Of a stretch of 64,000 nucleotides of DNA, positions 1 through 12,419 are shown in pieces; the first letter of the stretch is position 1; every line of letters begins with the position of its first letter. Both the position numbers and the translations under genes were made by a program. Under the pieces are notes generated by a model. It was given only the letters and a program-made list of their open reading frames with translations. It did not search any database and was not told the origin of the DNA. The stretch is from Owenia fusiformis (lineage: Eukaryota > Annelida > Polychaeta > Sabellida > Oweniidae): positions 14,180,932 to 14,244,931 of the forward strand of contig CAIIXF020000012.1 of the NCBI GenBank assembly GCA_903813345.2, given 5' to 3'.

Positions 1-748
1 GATAAAGTGTCAAATTGATAGTTGTTCAAATGAAAGAGATTTACGAATATACAGGTTTCACTATATATATACAATGCAATTTGATGAGACGTGAGTATGG
101 ATATATAGGTTTCACTGTATATACACAATGCAATTTGATGAGACGTGATTATGGATATATAGGTTTCACTGTATATACACAATGCAATTTGATGAGACGT
201 TAGTATGGATATATAGGTTTTACTGTATATAATATACAATGCAATTTGATGAGACGTGAGTATGGATATATAGGTTTCACTGTATATAATAAACAGTGCA
301 ATTTGATGAGACGTGAGTACGGATATACAGGTTTCACTGTATATATACAATGCAATTTGATGAGACGTGATTATGGATATATAGGTTTCACTGTATATAC
401 ACAATGCAATTTGATGAGACGTTAGTATGGATATATAGGTTTTACTGTATATAATATACAATGCAATTTGATGAGATGTGAGTTTGGATATATAGGTTTT
501 ACTGTATATAATATACAGTGCAATTTGATGAGACGTGAGTATGGATATATAGGTTTTAGTGTATATAATATACAGTGCAATTTGATGAGATGTGAGTATG
601 GATATATAGGTTTCACTGTACATAATATACAGTGCAATTTGATGAGACGTGAGTATGGATATATAGGTTTCACTGTATATAATATACAGTGCAATTTGAT
701 GAGACGTGAGTATGGATGTATAGGTTTCACTGTATATAATATATAGCA
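1..748. repeat. Satellite array, 54-58 bp unit, about 13 copies
   Basis: The word TGAGACGTGAGTATGG recurs about every 54 or 58 bases; the two lengths differ by TATACACAATG against TATAATATACAGTG. Later copies are uniformly 58 bp. Each unit carries GGATATATAGGTTTCACTG, which resembles dispersed sequences elsewhere in the window. The array runs off the left edge. Confidence 0.9.
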
Positions 749-1829
749 CAATTGGAAGCCCCATTGATTCAAGACAGCAGTCTGACTAATCAATACATTT
801 ATTGAGAGATGAGATGGTGGAATTTTTACACAGCTGGGTGATATGATGCCAAACCACTCAGGAAAATTTGTTTGGAGATGGAGGACATATTTTAAAATGG
901 GAAATAGAGGAGAAAAGGGGTTACAAATGTGTGACATATTGTTACAGACATTGAGTATCACTGTCAACTGGCAGTCGCAATGTTTGATCATAAAAATGGT
1001 ATTATGTGCCCATCAAAAAACATCAAAAAGACTCTTGAATCGCAAACACAAGCCGCCTAGCTGAACTTTCTTCAATTTTTATGAATCAAAATTGCCATAC
1101 ATTAATATTTAAAACTCTTTAATAACATCATATCATTTTCAGTATTAGCAGTGCTTCGATTTTCCATAAGGAATTTAAATCACATAACAAAAGACAAATC
1201 TACAATTAATTGATTTTATTTGTAAATATTCATTTAAAACACACTTAACTGTTTAGGCAATCAATGAACCATTATTTACCAACAATGCACTTTTCTTAGG
1301 TGAAGAATTTGATTGGATACCGTTCTAAAATGAGGCCAAACCTCGTCCATGATCTTGGGAGCAACCCAGGATTGAGGCAAATTGATGAAGCAGGATTATT
1401 TAGCAAGATAAGTCACTGAACTCTTAATTATACATGTTATCAATAATCATTTTTCGGCAACCTTGATTTTTTAAAAACACGTCACATAGAACTGAGCAGA
1501 TAATCATAGAAATCACAATCAGGAAAAATAAATACAGGCATGTTCGTTATGTCAAATATTGAGTACAGATGAGACAAACACGGTAGAAAAGTAATATCTT
1601 GGTATTTTAAGCATACTCGGAATCAATACAGTCTCAATAGAGTTTAGCCGAAATCCACTCAGAGCTCAATTGATTAGATTTATCTTTGCTCAAGGGGTCT
1701 GTTTGGATGATCTATTTCATTAGATAATGAGTGTACTTCAGACCCCTGCAGTGTTAACTTGATTGCAACAGATTATTCTGTTTTTGCTTGTGGGAAAACT
1801 CAAAAGGGTTGTTTTTTCAAATACAGAAT
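749..1829. other. No gene or clear repeat seen
   Basis: AT-rich intronic sequence of syntaxin-1 with no splice-bounded conserved protein block. Confidence 0.5.
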
Positions 1830-1970
1830 AGAGTGAAAAAGAGTGAAATCAGCAAGGAATAAAGTAAACAGACATGTAGTCAACACTCTAAATTGTAAAG
1901 AAATTTAATAAAACAAGTAGGTTCAATCAAATTTTAAAGAGAAAGGGAGAGAAATGGGCATGACTGCTAT
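1830..1970 (+). repeat. AGTGGAATCAGCAAGGAATAA dispersed family (about ten copies)
   Basis: The core contains GCAAGGAATAAAGTAAACAG, GTCAACACTCTAAATTGTA and TTCAAATTTTAGAGAGA. Further copies: plus at 3250-3370, 4555-4725 and 27120-27260; minus at 8110-8260, 26770-26935, 27955-28110, 31385-31530, 31800-31865 (partial) and 33730-33870. About 140-170 bp each; no coding content. SINE or MITE, unclassified. Confidence 0.65.
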
Positions 1971-2264
1971 CACGCTTTCTCAGGGGCGCATTCAACAAAA
2001 TTACCGACCACTTTCATCTTCATTCCGGAAGATTTAATCCCATTTAACATATGTTTCTCTGATTCTACAGCTGCGATTCTGAACGAAGCAAATCCATTTC
2101 TGAATTAACAGCTTTTCAACTCTCTGCTGAATGTTGATCAAAATCCAATAAATGTTAATATAGCCAATTTGATGCTATTGAGAAACAAGCATATCATAGA
2201 CAGTATAGATTCAAATTATTTTTTTATTTAACTTTTCAGAGAGCAATTGATAGAAAAGGCATTA

Positions 2265-2615
2265 ACATGCAACATATCAACACCTGCCATTTGTTACAGA
2301 CACCAAACACCAAACAATGAATTCCAAGCATGGTCCACAAAAATACTGTACACAGCCAATATAATTCGACGCTGTTTCGGCATCGAAAAAATTCGGCACT
2401 GTTCCGGCACCGTTTCGACACTGTTCCGACACTGAAACCTTTCGACACCAAAATTTGTTACCGGACTAGTCAGTCCATTTGGTGCCGAAACGGTACCGAA
2501 ATTTGGCACCGAAACGGCGTCGAAAATCAGATTGCATTTTGGGGGTGTACATGGTCCTCAAAAAAAGTTGGAGACTATAACAATATGTCAAAACCTTTCG
2601 TGGTAACATAAAAAT
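2265..2615 (+). repeat. TGCCATTTGTTACAGA family copy, split by a nested insertion
   Basis: Family text: ACCACCTGCCATTTGTTACA, repeated ACCAAACACC motifs, then AGTTGGAGACTATAACAATA. Here it is interrupted by about 212 bp (2339-2550) flanked by ATGGTCCAC and ATGGTCCTC, with CCGAAAC-rich inverted text inside, consistent with an inserted hAT-like element. Other copies: 4375-4530, 7150-7300, 7310-7445, 25575-25690 and 35240-35395. Confidence 0.6.
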
Positions 2616-2819
2616 GATTTTATTTGACATTTCATAGAGACCAATAGATTTAAAATGGATTATATTATAGGTATGAATATCCATAACCTTGCAAATCAAA
2701 ATGCCCCATATAATGCCTAAATGGTATAATACCATTAAGAAATCTAAATAATGTTTTTGGTATAATAAACAAGATTTTGGGAATGTTTCCATGCCACATT
2801 ATAAAAGCGTCTACTAGCT

Positions 2820-3005
2820 GTTATTTTCAGGATTTTTTCTCAAGTTGGTGCAAAATTGAAGATTTTCACAATCTAAACTAAATATGGACAAAATATGCAT
2901 ATTTTTCAGGATTTTTCAAATGGGTGCAATCAGATTCTCAGGTGGGTGCAAGCCTATTATCAAAATCTCAAGTGGGTGCAGCATCCACTAACCCACTTGC
3001 TTTAA
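2820..3005 (+). repeat. GGTGGGTGCAA dispersed family copy
   Basis: Contains TCTCAGGTGGGTGCAAGCC and a near copy AAGTGGGTGCAGCATCC; related to 24835-24990, 30230-30415 and 41875-42010. Confidence 0.6.
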
Positions 3006-3536
3006 TGCAGCGCAGATCACAGTATGAGTCCCGCTTCGTACTTCAATCATTTCATTGTCCATGCTATCAAGTATTTTCTTTTCTACGCCAAGATACAGAT
3101 TTGTTTTATGTTTTCCGCAAGGGTTGATACTAATTTGGTTAACTTGTCTGTTAATATTGATTTTTGAGACTGAGGGATTATATACTGGAATTACATATAC
3201 GCACAAATCTCAAGACTGGTAGTCACCGATTCAAAAGCCAAATAAATCCAAAAAGAGTGGAATAAGCAAGGAATAAAGTCAACAGGCATGAAGTTGACAC
3301 TCTAAATTTTATAAAAATGCAAGAAAATTGGGTAGTTCATTCAAATTTTAGAGAGATAGAGAGCAGAATAGACTATTATGATAATTATTGGTTGCATATG
3401 CATGCATGATGGCTGTCATTTAATCAGACACTCAATTCACACAGAGGTCTATGAAGGTCAAGGTCATTCAATACTGAATCTGATAATAATCATGCCAATT
3501 CATGTTTTTTTAATCTGATCAAACTGACCAATAGTA

Positions 3537-3650
3537 CAATAACGTCATTTCTAAGGGCAATATAGTGAAATATTGGACCGAGGGCCGAAGGCCCAAGGTC
3601 CAATATTTCATTATATTGCTCGCAGAAATGACGTTATTAGTATCATTGCC
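3537..3650. repeat. Long imperfect hairpin, about 110 bp
   Basis: AATAACGTCATTTCT on the left pairs with AGAAATGACGTTATT on the right, and TGAAATATTGGACC pairs with GGTCCAATATTTCA, around GAGGGCCGAAGGCCCAA. A small foldback element or the core of a larger one. Confidence 0.7.
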
Positions 3651-4984
3651 ACCGTTAACGACCAGGACTGAAACAGCAAGAAAATCTTACGCATTGAACG
3701 ATATCTAATTTCCCGGGGAAAATTGCCGGTCCAGAATATATTCTAGACCGGTCCATATGGACCACCACTATGACGTCACACATTTTTCAGGTCGATATAG
3801 TAAAATGAATGCCTTCTAAACTAGCACTAAAACCCCTAGAACTGGCCCGGCAAGGTGGTAATAATTTTCTTTTATATCTACATAACTCAGAGTGTTTCCG
3901 TTTTCTTTAATATGCCTTTCTAATACCACTTTTGGATTGGACTTAAAACAGAGCACCATGAAACGTTAAAAAGCATTGCATTTTCCGTATAAGAAATCAG
4001 GAGGGGAATCAGTAAAGAATACACTAAATCAATATTTTCTGGGATTAGGGTGAAATTGGATGACAATTGAATCGTTTAAAGAATCTGTTTTTACATCAAG
4101 TAATAAACTAAAACTTCCTATGGAATCTATTTCTGTATTCAAATAAAATAATTGATTACACCGATTTGGATTTTTCCGGAAAATTGATGTCGTAAGGTTT
4201 AACAAATATAAATAATGAATGAACAACTTTATTGAACAACTTGATTGAATAAATTGATTGAATATTACATAGAAAATGTCAGTGTGTCCTCTTTTAAATT
4301 GGTTAAGAAAGTGGAAAAAGATGAAATAGAAGGGAATACGTTAGGTGACATCTCTGAATCTTTTGAGTCCAAGGAAAACATGGCATTATCATGCAAAATG
4401 TCACCACGTCTCACTCGTTACATACACCCAATGCTGACTGCCGAATGCCAACTGCCGAATGCCAACTGCCAAATACTGACCACTGAGTACCAACCACCAA
4501 ACACTATTCACCAAAAAAGGATTCATGGCTGTCATGTTTACAAATGTAAAATAGAGTAGAAAAGAATGAAACGAGTGATATTAACAAGAGTGAGATTAGA
4601 CCGCCATGTAAATTCTAAATTATAAGGAAATGTCAGAAATCAGACTGCTCTTTCAATTAAGAGAGAAATTGCGAGAAATAAGCAAGGAAATAATCGGGCA
4701 TATGGTGAACACTCTAAATTATATAGAAATGTCAGGATATCCGCCCGTGCACTCATATTCCAGACAAACATAGTATGAAATTAGCTTAAGCACAGTGACA
4801 TTGTGCATCTTGTCTATTTCCTAGAAAGGACAAGCATTTTTATATTCAGTTATATCCTACTGGGGACCATCAATTGCAGGAACTATTTTTGCTGACAACT
4901 GTAATATGTGCAAAGCCCCTAAAAGTACCACTTATGGACGGGGAGTGAGAAGCAACTGAATAAAGCCATGTAACCTTCGATGTG

Positions 4985-5165
4985 ACCACCCAGGGGGTTC
5001 AGGGGGTTTGAGTGAACCCCTGGCCAAAAATTGTTTTGTACCCATTTTCACCATTTTGAGCACTTTTCAAATGGTTTGGGGCCAAACTTTTCAAATTTGA
5101 ACCACCCACCTAAAAAAAATTTAAACTGAACCCCTAAGTGGCAAATGAACCATGGGTTAGCCACC
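4985..5165. mobile_element. Diverged CAGGCCCG-family MITE
   Basis: Shares the CCATTTTGAGCACTTTTCAA core and CCCCTGGCCAAAAATT with the family described at 5873-6081 but has lost recognisable ends. Confidence 0.5.
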
Positions 5166-5540
5166 TCACAATTTCACTAACATCTTTAATTTGGGTCTAT
5201 TCAAGAATTTAAATAAATCAAATGATTATCTTGAACTCTGAGTAGATGACACTCACCTAAAAAAGCAAAATCTACATATTAAAAAGGGTAGGCTCAAACT
5301 GCAGTTCTTTGAAATCATTTTCAAGGCCACTTGTGGAGTCATTGACCACCGTTAAGGACAAATTGGCTATACTCACTTCTCTTAGGGACCCATTTCGAGA
5401 AAATTGCCACTGTTTTGGGCTACCCTCAACAATCAGATTAGAAAGATTAAAATCAAGCTTCTTTATCAGAACTGCAGTCAGCGAATTCAGCTGACATTTT
5501 TTGTCAGACGGTATTTATTATTACAGTTTAGTATATAGTC

Positions 5541-5612
5541 CACCCGTATAGCTCAGTAGTAGCACATGTACCTCTTACGCAACGGGTCCCGGATTCAATC
5601 CCCGGTTCAGGC
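5541..5612 (+). pseudogene. tRNA-like sequence (tRNA pseudogene or SINE head)
   Basis: TATAGCTCAGTAGTAGCA resembles an A box and GGATTCAATCCCC a B box, at tRNA-like spacing. The arms do not fold into a convincing cloverleaf by eye. A hairpin element begins immediately downstream. Confidence 0.4.
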
Positions 5613-5615
5613 AAG

Positions 5616-5812
5616 ACTAAGCTTGTATTCGCAAATGCAACTAACGCCTGTCGGCTACCAGATTAACCTGCTTTTTTATGGGCAACTCATTTAAATATGA
5701 ATAGTACCTGCCACTATTCCAATTATATTTAATTGAGGTGGTCATAAAATAGTAGGTTAATCCGGTAACCGACAGATGTAAGTTGAATTCGAGAATTAAG
5801 CTTAATTTGCTC
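5616..5812. mobile_element. Hairpin MITE, CTAACGCCTGTCGGCTACC family
   Basis: The left arm AAGCTTGTATTCGCAAATGC ... TGTCGGCTACCAGATTAACC is mirrored at the right by GGTTAATCCGGTAACCGACA and GAATTCGAGAATTAAGCTT. A related hairpin lies at 59470-59655. Confidence 0.65.
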
Positions 5813-5872
5813 GTTTGCGTAAAGTACCTCTGAGTCTGTTTGACTGATGTTCTACAATTCATACAAAAGGCT

Positions 5873-6081
5873 CAGGCCCGTAGCCAGGATTTGCCAAGGG
5901 GGGTTAACTTTTTGGAAAATTCCAGGGGGGGTTCACTTTTGACAATTTTGGTCCAAAAATGGCCAAAATCACTTAAAAAGTGCTCAGAATGGTGAAAAAC
6001 TGCCTGATTTTAAAAGAAATTTTGGCCAGGGGGAGTTGGCTCTAAACTATAGAACCCCCCCCCCCCCTGGCTACGGGCCTG
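5873..6081. mobile_element. CAGGCCCGTAGCCAGG MITE, 209 bp
   Basis: Starts CAGGCCCGTAGCCAGG and ends CCTGGCTACGGGCCTG, flanked by AGGCT on both sides (5868-5872, 6082-6086). The interior has G/C runs and GTGCTCAGAATGGTGAAAAA. Other copies lie at 13548-13751, 25264-25435, 35546-35740 and 51443-51660, with degenerate copies at 4985-5165, 13340-13490, 49377-49515 and 58213-58302. Confidence 0.85.
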
Positions 6082-6484
6082 AGGCTGTGGTGTATACTTA
6101 TATGTATGAGTACACATGAAAGAACACACAGGGATCCTTTAAGGAGGGATTCCTGGGTCTGCCTTCCATGATTGCATATGTTAATAATTACGCCTGTATA
6201 TATACAGGATATAAACAAGAGATATTGCTCACCTTCATTGGTGGTAAACAAAAAAATACAAAACAATACAAGGCCCTTAACATCAGAGTATTTGGAGGTC
6301 TTCAGGTTAAGATGCTTGTGAACATTCATTGACCACTTGTTCCAAGAAGATAATTGGCTACTATATCTTGCAGATTTTATTGTCTGCATAGAAGTCTCAT
6401 TATTAATGCATAAGCTCTTTGCACATATTGATCAACTGGTATAGTACAAGTATACAAAGAGCTGAGGGACAAATATGGTTGTTA

Positions 6485-7140
6485 GAACAAGAAATGTTTT
6501 GAAGGAAACTTGTCAAAAAGAAATGTGTCAGTGAGAACAGGAAATATGTCAGTAAAATAAGAAATGTGTCAGTGAGAACTAAAAATGTATCAGTAAAATG
6601 AGAAAAGTGTCAGTAAGAATAGGAATTGTGTCAGTAGGAACAGGAAATGTGTCAGTAAGAATAGGAAATGTGTCAGTAAGAATAGGAAATGTGTCAGCGA
6701 GAATGAGAAATGTGTTAGTGAAAATGAGAAATATGTCAATAAAAATAAGAAATGTGTTAACTCATTGCTGACCGACCCCGAGATATTTCGTATATGACGT
6801 CATAATTGTATGTGACCAACCCCGAGATATCTCGGGGTGCTGTCCAGTAATTGTCACATAATCTGTACCAGTTATCTTACCAAATATTCTAGCGGTCACT
6901 AGGTGAACAGGGTAGGGTGCAATTGAAATATTTTGTCATTGGCTTCACAAATGGCATGTAACTTAGCACATAGGGTGTTGATACAGTGTATTTTATGCTA
7001 ATGCGAAAACACGCAATTCTGTTTAATTTCCCATTAAAATTGCCAGTCACCCGCAGAAAACCTCCAGCAATGAGTTAATAAGAATAAGAAATGTTTTAGT
7101 AGGAACAGGAACTGTGCCGCTAAGAAAAGGAAATGTGTTG
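6485..7140. repeat. AAATGTGTCAGTAAGAATAGG minisatellite, about 20 bp unit, split by a MITE
   Basis: Units of AATGTGTCAGTAAGAATAGG with variants run from about 6485 to 6760 and resume at 7079-7140 after an insertion. Confidence 0.75.
6761..7074. mobile_element. TTAA-flanked MITE, 314 bp
   Basis: TTAA at 6757-6760 and 7075-7078; inverted ends CTCATTGCTG and CAGCAATGAG; an internal duplicate of GACC(G/A)ACCCCGAGATAT. The minisatellite continues on both sides, confirming insertion. Confidence 0.78.
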
Positions 7141-8679
7141 GCAAACAACCAATAACAAGTCATTAACATGGAAAATGTCACCACCTGCCATTTGTTACAG
7201 ATGCTGACCACCATTTATAACAGACGCTGCTACAGATGCCAAACACCATCCACAAAAAAGTTGGAGACTATTACAAAATGTCACTTCTGATGGTGACATA
7301 AAAATGAAAGCATTAACATGACAATTTGTCACCACGTTATAAGTTATTGCAAATTGTCACAGACACCAAACTTCAAACACCATTCACAAAAATGTTGGAG
7401 ACTATAACAATATGTCACCACTTTTGGCAGTGACGTAAAAATGATAACTTCATGTATGTCTCTGTCTCTACTGCCGAGCTAATCAGACCAAGATGACACC
7501 AAAATGTAAACCCATGATAGATGGTCTATCAAATTAAATGAACATATCGCAAATGTCTAGCCATTTGCTCATCTATTATTACCCTCTTGGGAATTCTGGG
7601 ACGTATGACATTTTATTCTATATTTTTTAACCGGCCATGAAATAATTTTTGTCAAACAGGATCCAGGCTTTCTTGTTTCAGCTTTTATTGAATTTCGGAA
7701 TGAATTTTCAAAACCCAACATAAAATGACATTTCTGAACAATTCTAGTAGAGTCTCATTAACATATAACAGAACTACCATTTGCCTGCTTTCCTGTCTTT
7801 TACGTGCAATAAAAAAGCAGATTCCAAATTGAAATTCCATTTTATTGCAGCCATGAGACACCAAGCAATTTATTGCCTCCTTTACAAAACATAAGGGTCA
7901 TAATTTTAATTATTCTAGAAGTATACGATAAATTTCCAAGAAAAAGCATGAACATTCGATTGTTTAGTAGTTCATATGAAGTTCAACATCATTTTTTCGC
8001 TGTCAAACATTTTTATAAAACTCACTGGGTTGACAGAGAATGAGAAATGAATGGCTTGAATTTACTTATTCAAGGTGTCAATACAACGTCAAAAATATTT
8101 CTCTGTGTTCATGTATATTTCACTAAATATCTCTCTTAAATTTGAATAAAGTATTAGATTTTCAGACATATCTATACAATTTGGAGCATCGCCTACATCT
8201 CTGTATACATTACTCCTCACCCAATCCACTCTATTATACTCTATTTTTCATTTTAAAATGTGACTATCGTGACACTTTTTCAGCGGAATGATTTGTATTC
8301 AGTGCAATATAGGTATACTCATGGGTATGAAGCAGAATGATATTGCTTGAGTTGAGAACATTCTCAGACTAGTGGGGCATGTACAGAATAACACCTAAAT
8401 CCACCTAAATGACATTTCTTTCTCTAAAAGGAATATATACTTGTAAATGGATGAAAGTGATCTATCTTCAGTCAAGATTCACTCAAAATTTGCCATTTTT
8501 CTCCAGTATGAAGGAAATCTTCATGTTAATCTGGATTTCCCATCAAAACATCATCCTCTCCTTTCCTTTTGATCAAATTTTGAAAATTTACCGTAGTCTT
8601 AAACAAGACATATTGATAAAAGTCAAAGTCAAAGTCAAAGTGCGATAATAATCCCAATCAGGACTCTGCATAGTTAGAA

Positions 8680-9436
8680 TAGGGAGTTTAAGATTAGCGT
8701 AAATAACCCATTTACCTATACCTATACGTAGTTTGTTATACACTAAGCGGTATTTTACCTAAGTTACAGGGTTTACGATACGTAATTACCTATAAATGGC
8801 CAAAGATAGGTAATTCGAAAACGTATGTTTTTATCCAACAAATTATGTCATTTCTAGATCAAATATCATCCATTAAACTTTAAAATAGTAACAACAAACA
8901 TTTCTTATTCGATCTACATAGAAATTAAGTGGTCGAACACATTCATTGATGCGATAAACGATGCCATGTGATGATGCATGAAATTGTTGAATTTACACAT
9001 TCTTCATAAGTTTTGCTTATTGTAAATGTATGAAATCAGCCATTTTCTCGTGGTTTGAATTGTTTAACTTTACTATTTTGATCACTCTCATTGCTGGATC
9101 ATGCTAGAAATTTAACATTTCGCCTTAAGTCACTGTCTTATTAGGGGGCCCACAAGCAACACCCCCTCCCAACTACAGTAGCTACACCACAATCTCTCTG
9201 AAGTATACAACATTCTTGGAGGTGACATGTACTGGTATATACCATATAAGCCATCGCATGGTTTTCATTCTATAATTAGGATGTCATTTTTATCATAAAT
9301 TGTAGCATACGGTTTCGTAGCTTTTTACGTTAATCTTAAACTCATTTTGCAATACGCATTACCTATACGCATCCGTAACAAACATACGAATAGGGATAGG
9401 TACACGTATATTTTTACGCTAATCTTAACCTCCCTA
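8680..9436. mobile_element. 757 bp inverted-repeat element beside syntaxin-1 exon 3
   Basis: Ends TAGGGAG then TTAAGATTAGCGTAAA at the left, mirrored at the right as TTTACGCTAATCTTAA then CTCCCTA; one mismatch. AAT flanks both ends. It lies 22 bases beyond the exon 3 splice donor (9458-9459). Confidence 0.75.
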
Positions 9437-9459
9437 ATATGCATGAAAGTTCAACTTAC

Positions 9460-12388
9460 TGTCGTCTGTTTGGGGGGCGGACAGGATGGCACTGTGTTTT
9501 TTCTTGACCTCGTCTACATTGGCCGCTATTTTATCTATCATCCCCCTGATTTCATCCACCTGAAAAACATAATATATAATGTCACAATATGATGTCAGCA
9601 TATTATATCATAATATATGGTGTCATGATATGATGTAAACATAAGATGTTATAATATATGGTAATAACGTTGTTATTTAATTCAAATCACATGATATCGT
9701 GTAGCAATAAGATGTCATGATATCGTGTAGCAATAAGATATCATGATATGATGTCAACATAAGATGTTACAATATGGAGTGATTATGTTGTTATTATATT
9801 CACCCTATCAATAATGACATGATATGGTGTCACAATATGATGTTATAATATGATGTCAATATATTGAACTTCAAACTAAAACTTAATTTAAATATTTTTA
9901 TCTGCCATTCCCCAGTCTAATAAACATGTAGTAAGAATTCATAATATACATGATTTGATATGGTGTCTTGATATTATGTCATAATATGCTGACATTCTTA
10001 CATTTGATGCAATCTTGTCAACTGTCACCTTTATCCAATTGTATTAACCTAGATGCCATAATATTATACCTGATATTATTAAAGTGATATCCTAACACAT
10101 GACATTTAATTCTGCAGTAATACTATATAAAGGATTATATCCAAATGTCAACAGTGGTAAAAAACAGAGTTTAATTAGAATTTCTTTAAAACGGTCAAAA
10201 CGATTAAAAACAACAATCATAAACAGATTATCATTATTAGATATATTTTGCATTTTAACATGAAAACAACTGCAAAGTTTCTCCAAACAACAGACTAGTT
10301 GTATTTTTAATAATGATATCACTGAGTCATCAGTCAATTTCCATTAATACAAACATCCAAACAGATAAGTTACCATGCAAACCAGAAACAATAAAATAAA
10401 TAACAAAACATATACAAGAACACAAAAGTGTACAACATGTCCCCACCAATGAAGAGACAAGATTTTAAAGACAGCAACCTTAAAATCTACCAAGCTTCCC
10501 AAAAATGTAACAATCAGGTGTTATATTTCATACCACAAAACATACCTAAAAATTATAGACAAGATTTTAGGACGGAAAATCCAAAATGGCTGCCTTGACA
10601 TTTATCCAGAACGCCAAAAAACTAATCAGATCTAGATTTTCATACTAAGAATCATCCCTGAAAATTTGAAATTGATCGACCAAACAGTTCAGCTGAAAAT
10701 GCGCAGACAAGACTTTACAGACAAGATTTTAAGACGGAAAATCCAAAATGGCTGCCTTGACATTTACGCAGAACGCCAAAAAACTAATCAGATCTAGATT
10801 TTCATACTAAGAATCATCCCTGAAAATGTGAAATTGATCTACCAAACGGTTCAGCTGAAAACGCGCAGACAAGACTTTACAGACAAGATTTTAGGACAGA
10901 AAATCCAAAATGGCTGCCTTGACATTTACCCAGAACGCCAAAAACCTAATCAGATCTAGATTTTCATACTAAGAATCATCCCTGAAAATGTGAAATTGAT
11001 CTACCAAACGGTTCAGCTGAAAACGCGAAGACAAGACTTTACAGACAAGATTTTAGGACGGAAAATCCAAAATGGCTGCCTTGACTGAATATTCAGAACA
11101 CCAAAAAACTAATCAGATCTAGATTTTCATACTAAAAATCATCCCTGAAAATTTGAAATTGATCGACCAAACGGTTCAGCTGAAAACGCGCAGACAAGAC
11201 TTTACAGACAAGATTTTAGGACGGAAAATCCAAAATGGCTGCCTTGACATTTATCTAGAATGCCAAAAAACTAATCAGATCTAGATTTTCATACTAAGAA
11301 TCATCCCTGAAAATGTGAAATTGATCTACCAAACTGTTCAGCTGAAAATGCGCAGACAAGACTTTACAGACAGGATTTTAGGACGGAAAATCCAAAATGG
11401 CTGCCTTGACATTTACCCAGAACGCCAAAAACCTAATCAGATCTAGATTTTCATACTAAGAATCATCCCTGAAAATGTGAAATTGATCTACCAAACGGTT
11501 CAGCTGAAAACGCGCAGACAAGACTTTACAGACAAGATTTTAAGACGGAAAATCCAAAATGGCTGCCTTGACATTTACCCAGAACGCCAAAAAACTAATC
11601 AGATCTAGATTTTCATACTAAGAATCATCCCTGAAAATGTGAAATTGATCTACCAAACTGTTCAGCTGAAAATGCGCAGACAAGACTTTACAGACAAGAT
11701 TTTAGGATGGAAAATCCAAAATGGCTGCCTTGACATTTACCCAGAACGCCAAAAACCTAATCAGATCTAGATTTTCATACTAAGAATCATCCCTGAAAAT
11801 GTGAAATTGATCTACCAAACGGTTCAGCTGAAAACGCGCAGACAAGACTTTACAGATAAGATTTGAGGACAGAAAAATCCAAAATGGCCGACAACAAAAA
11901 AGTGATTATGAGTTTTTGCTGATTTCCTTTTACAAAATTGTCACATATAACCACTGTTAACAATAACATAGGCTTTTACAACAAAGTACACCTGAAATTA
12001 TTTATAAAGCTACAAAATATTTAAAGTATGAAAACTCAAAAACACCATTCAATATGACACAAAGTATTATCGCGCGCTAACTTTTCTTAAGATATTCAAA
12101 ATGGCTGACATGACTGAGCTAACAGGTCCAAAACCTAATCAGATGTAGAATGAAGTGAGCTGAACAAGATATTAACGTTTTAAAAGCAACTGTGAAGCTG
12201 TTTTTCTTTAAGTTTGCAGACAAGGATTTTAGCATTTGACTTCAAAATGGCCGACAGGAAGTAGATATAGAGTTAAAAAATTTTCATCCACATCTGTATG
12301 TACTCATTAGTTACCCCTGAAAATTTGAAGGTGATATCTGTAGCGGTTTAGGAGAAAACTGCCGGACGTACGGACGTACGGACGGACG

Positions 12389-12419
<31 letters not shown>

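Noticed and set aside
1-748. CRISPR-like array of regularly spaced repeats
   Set aside because: There are no distinct spacers; the whole unit is repeated, and the window is animal DNA.
15-991. Several open frames on both strands reading MRREYGYIGFTVY and KPIYPYSRLIKLH repeats
   Set aside because: They are translations of the 54-58 bp satellite; the frames follow the repeat unit, with no gene signals.
5541-5612. Functional tRNA gene
   Set aside because: A and B boxes are approximate and the acceptor and anticodon stems do not pair well, so it is listed only as tRNA-like.
1-9435. Possible syntaxin-1 exon 4 (expected LMADIKKTANK-like block)
   Set aside because: I searched the minus strand for its reverse-complement codons and found none; it is probably beyond the left edge.
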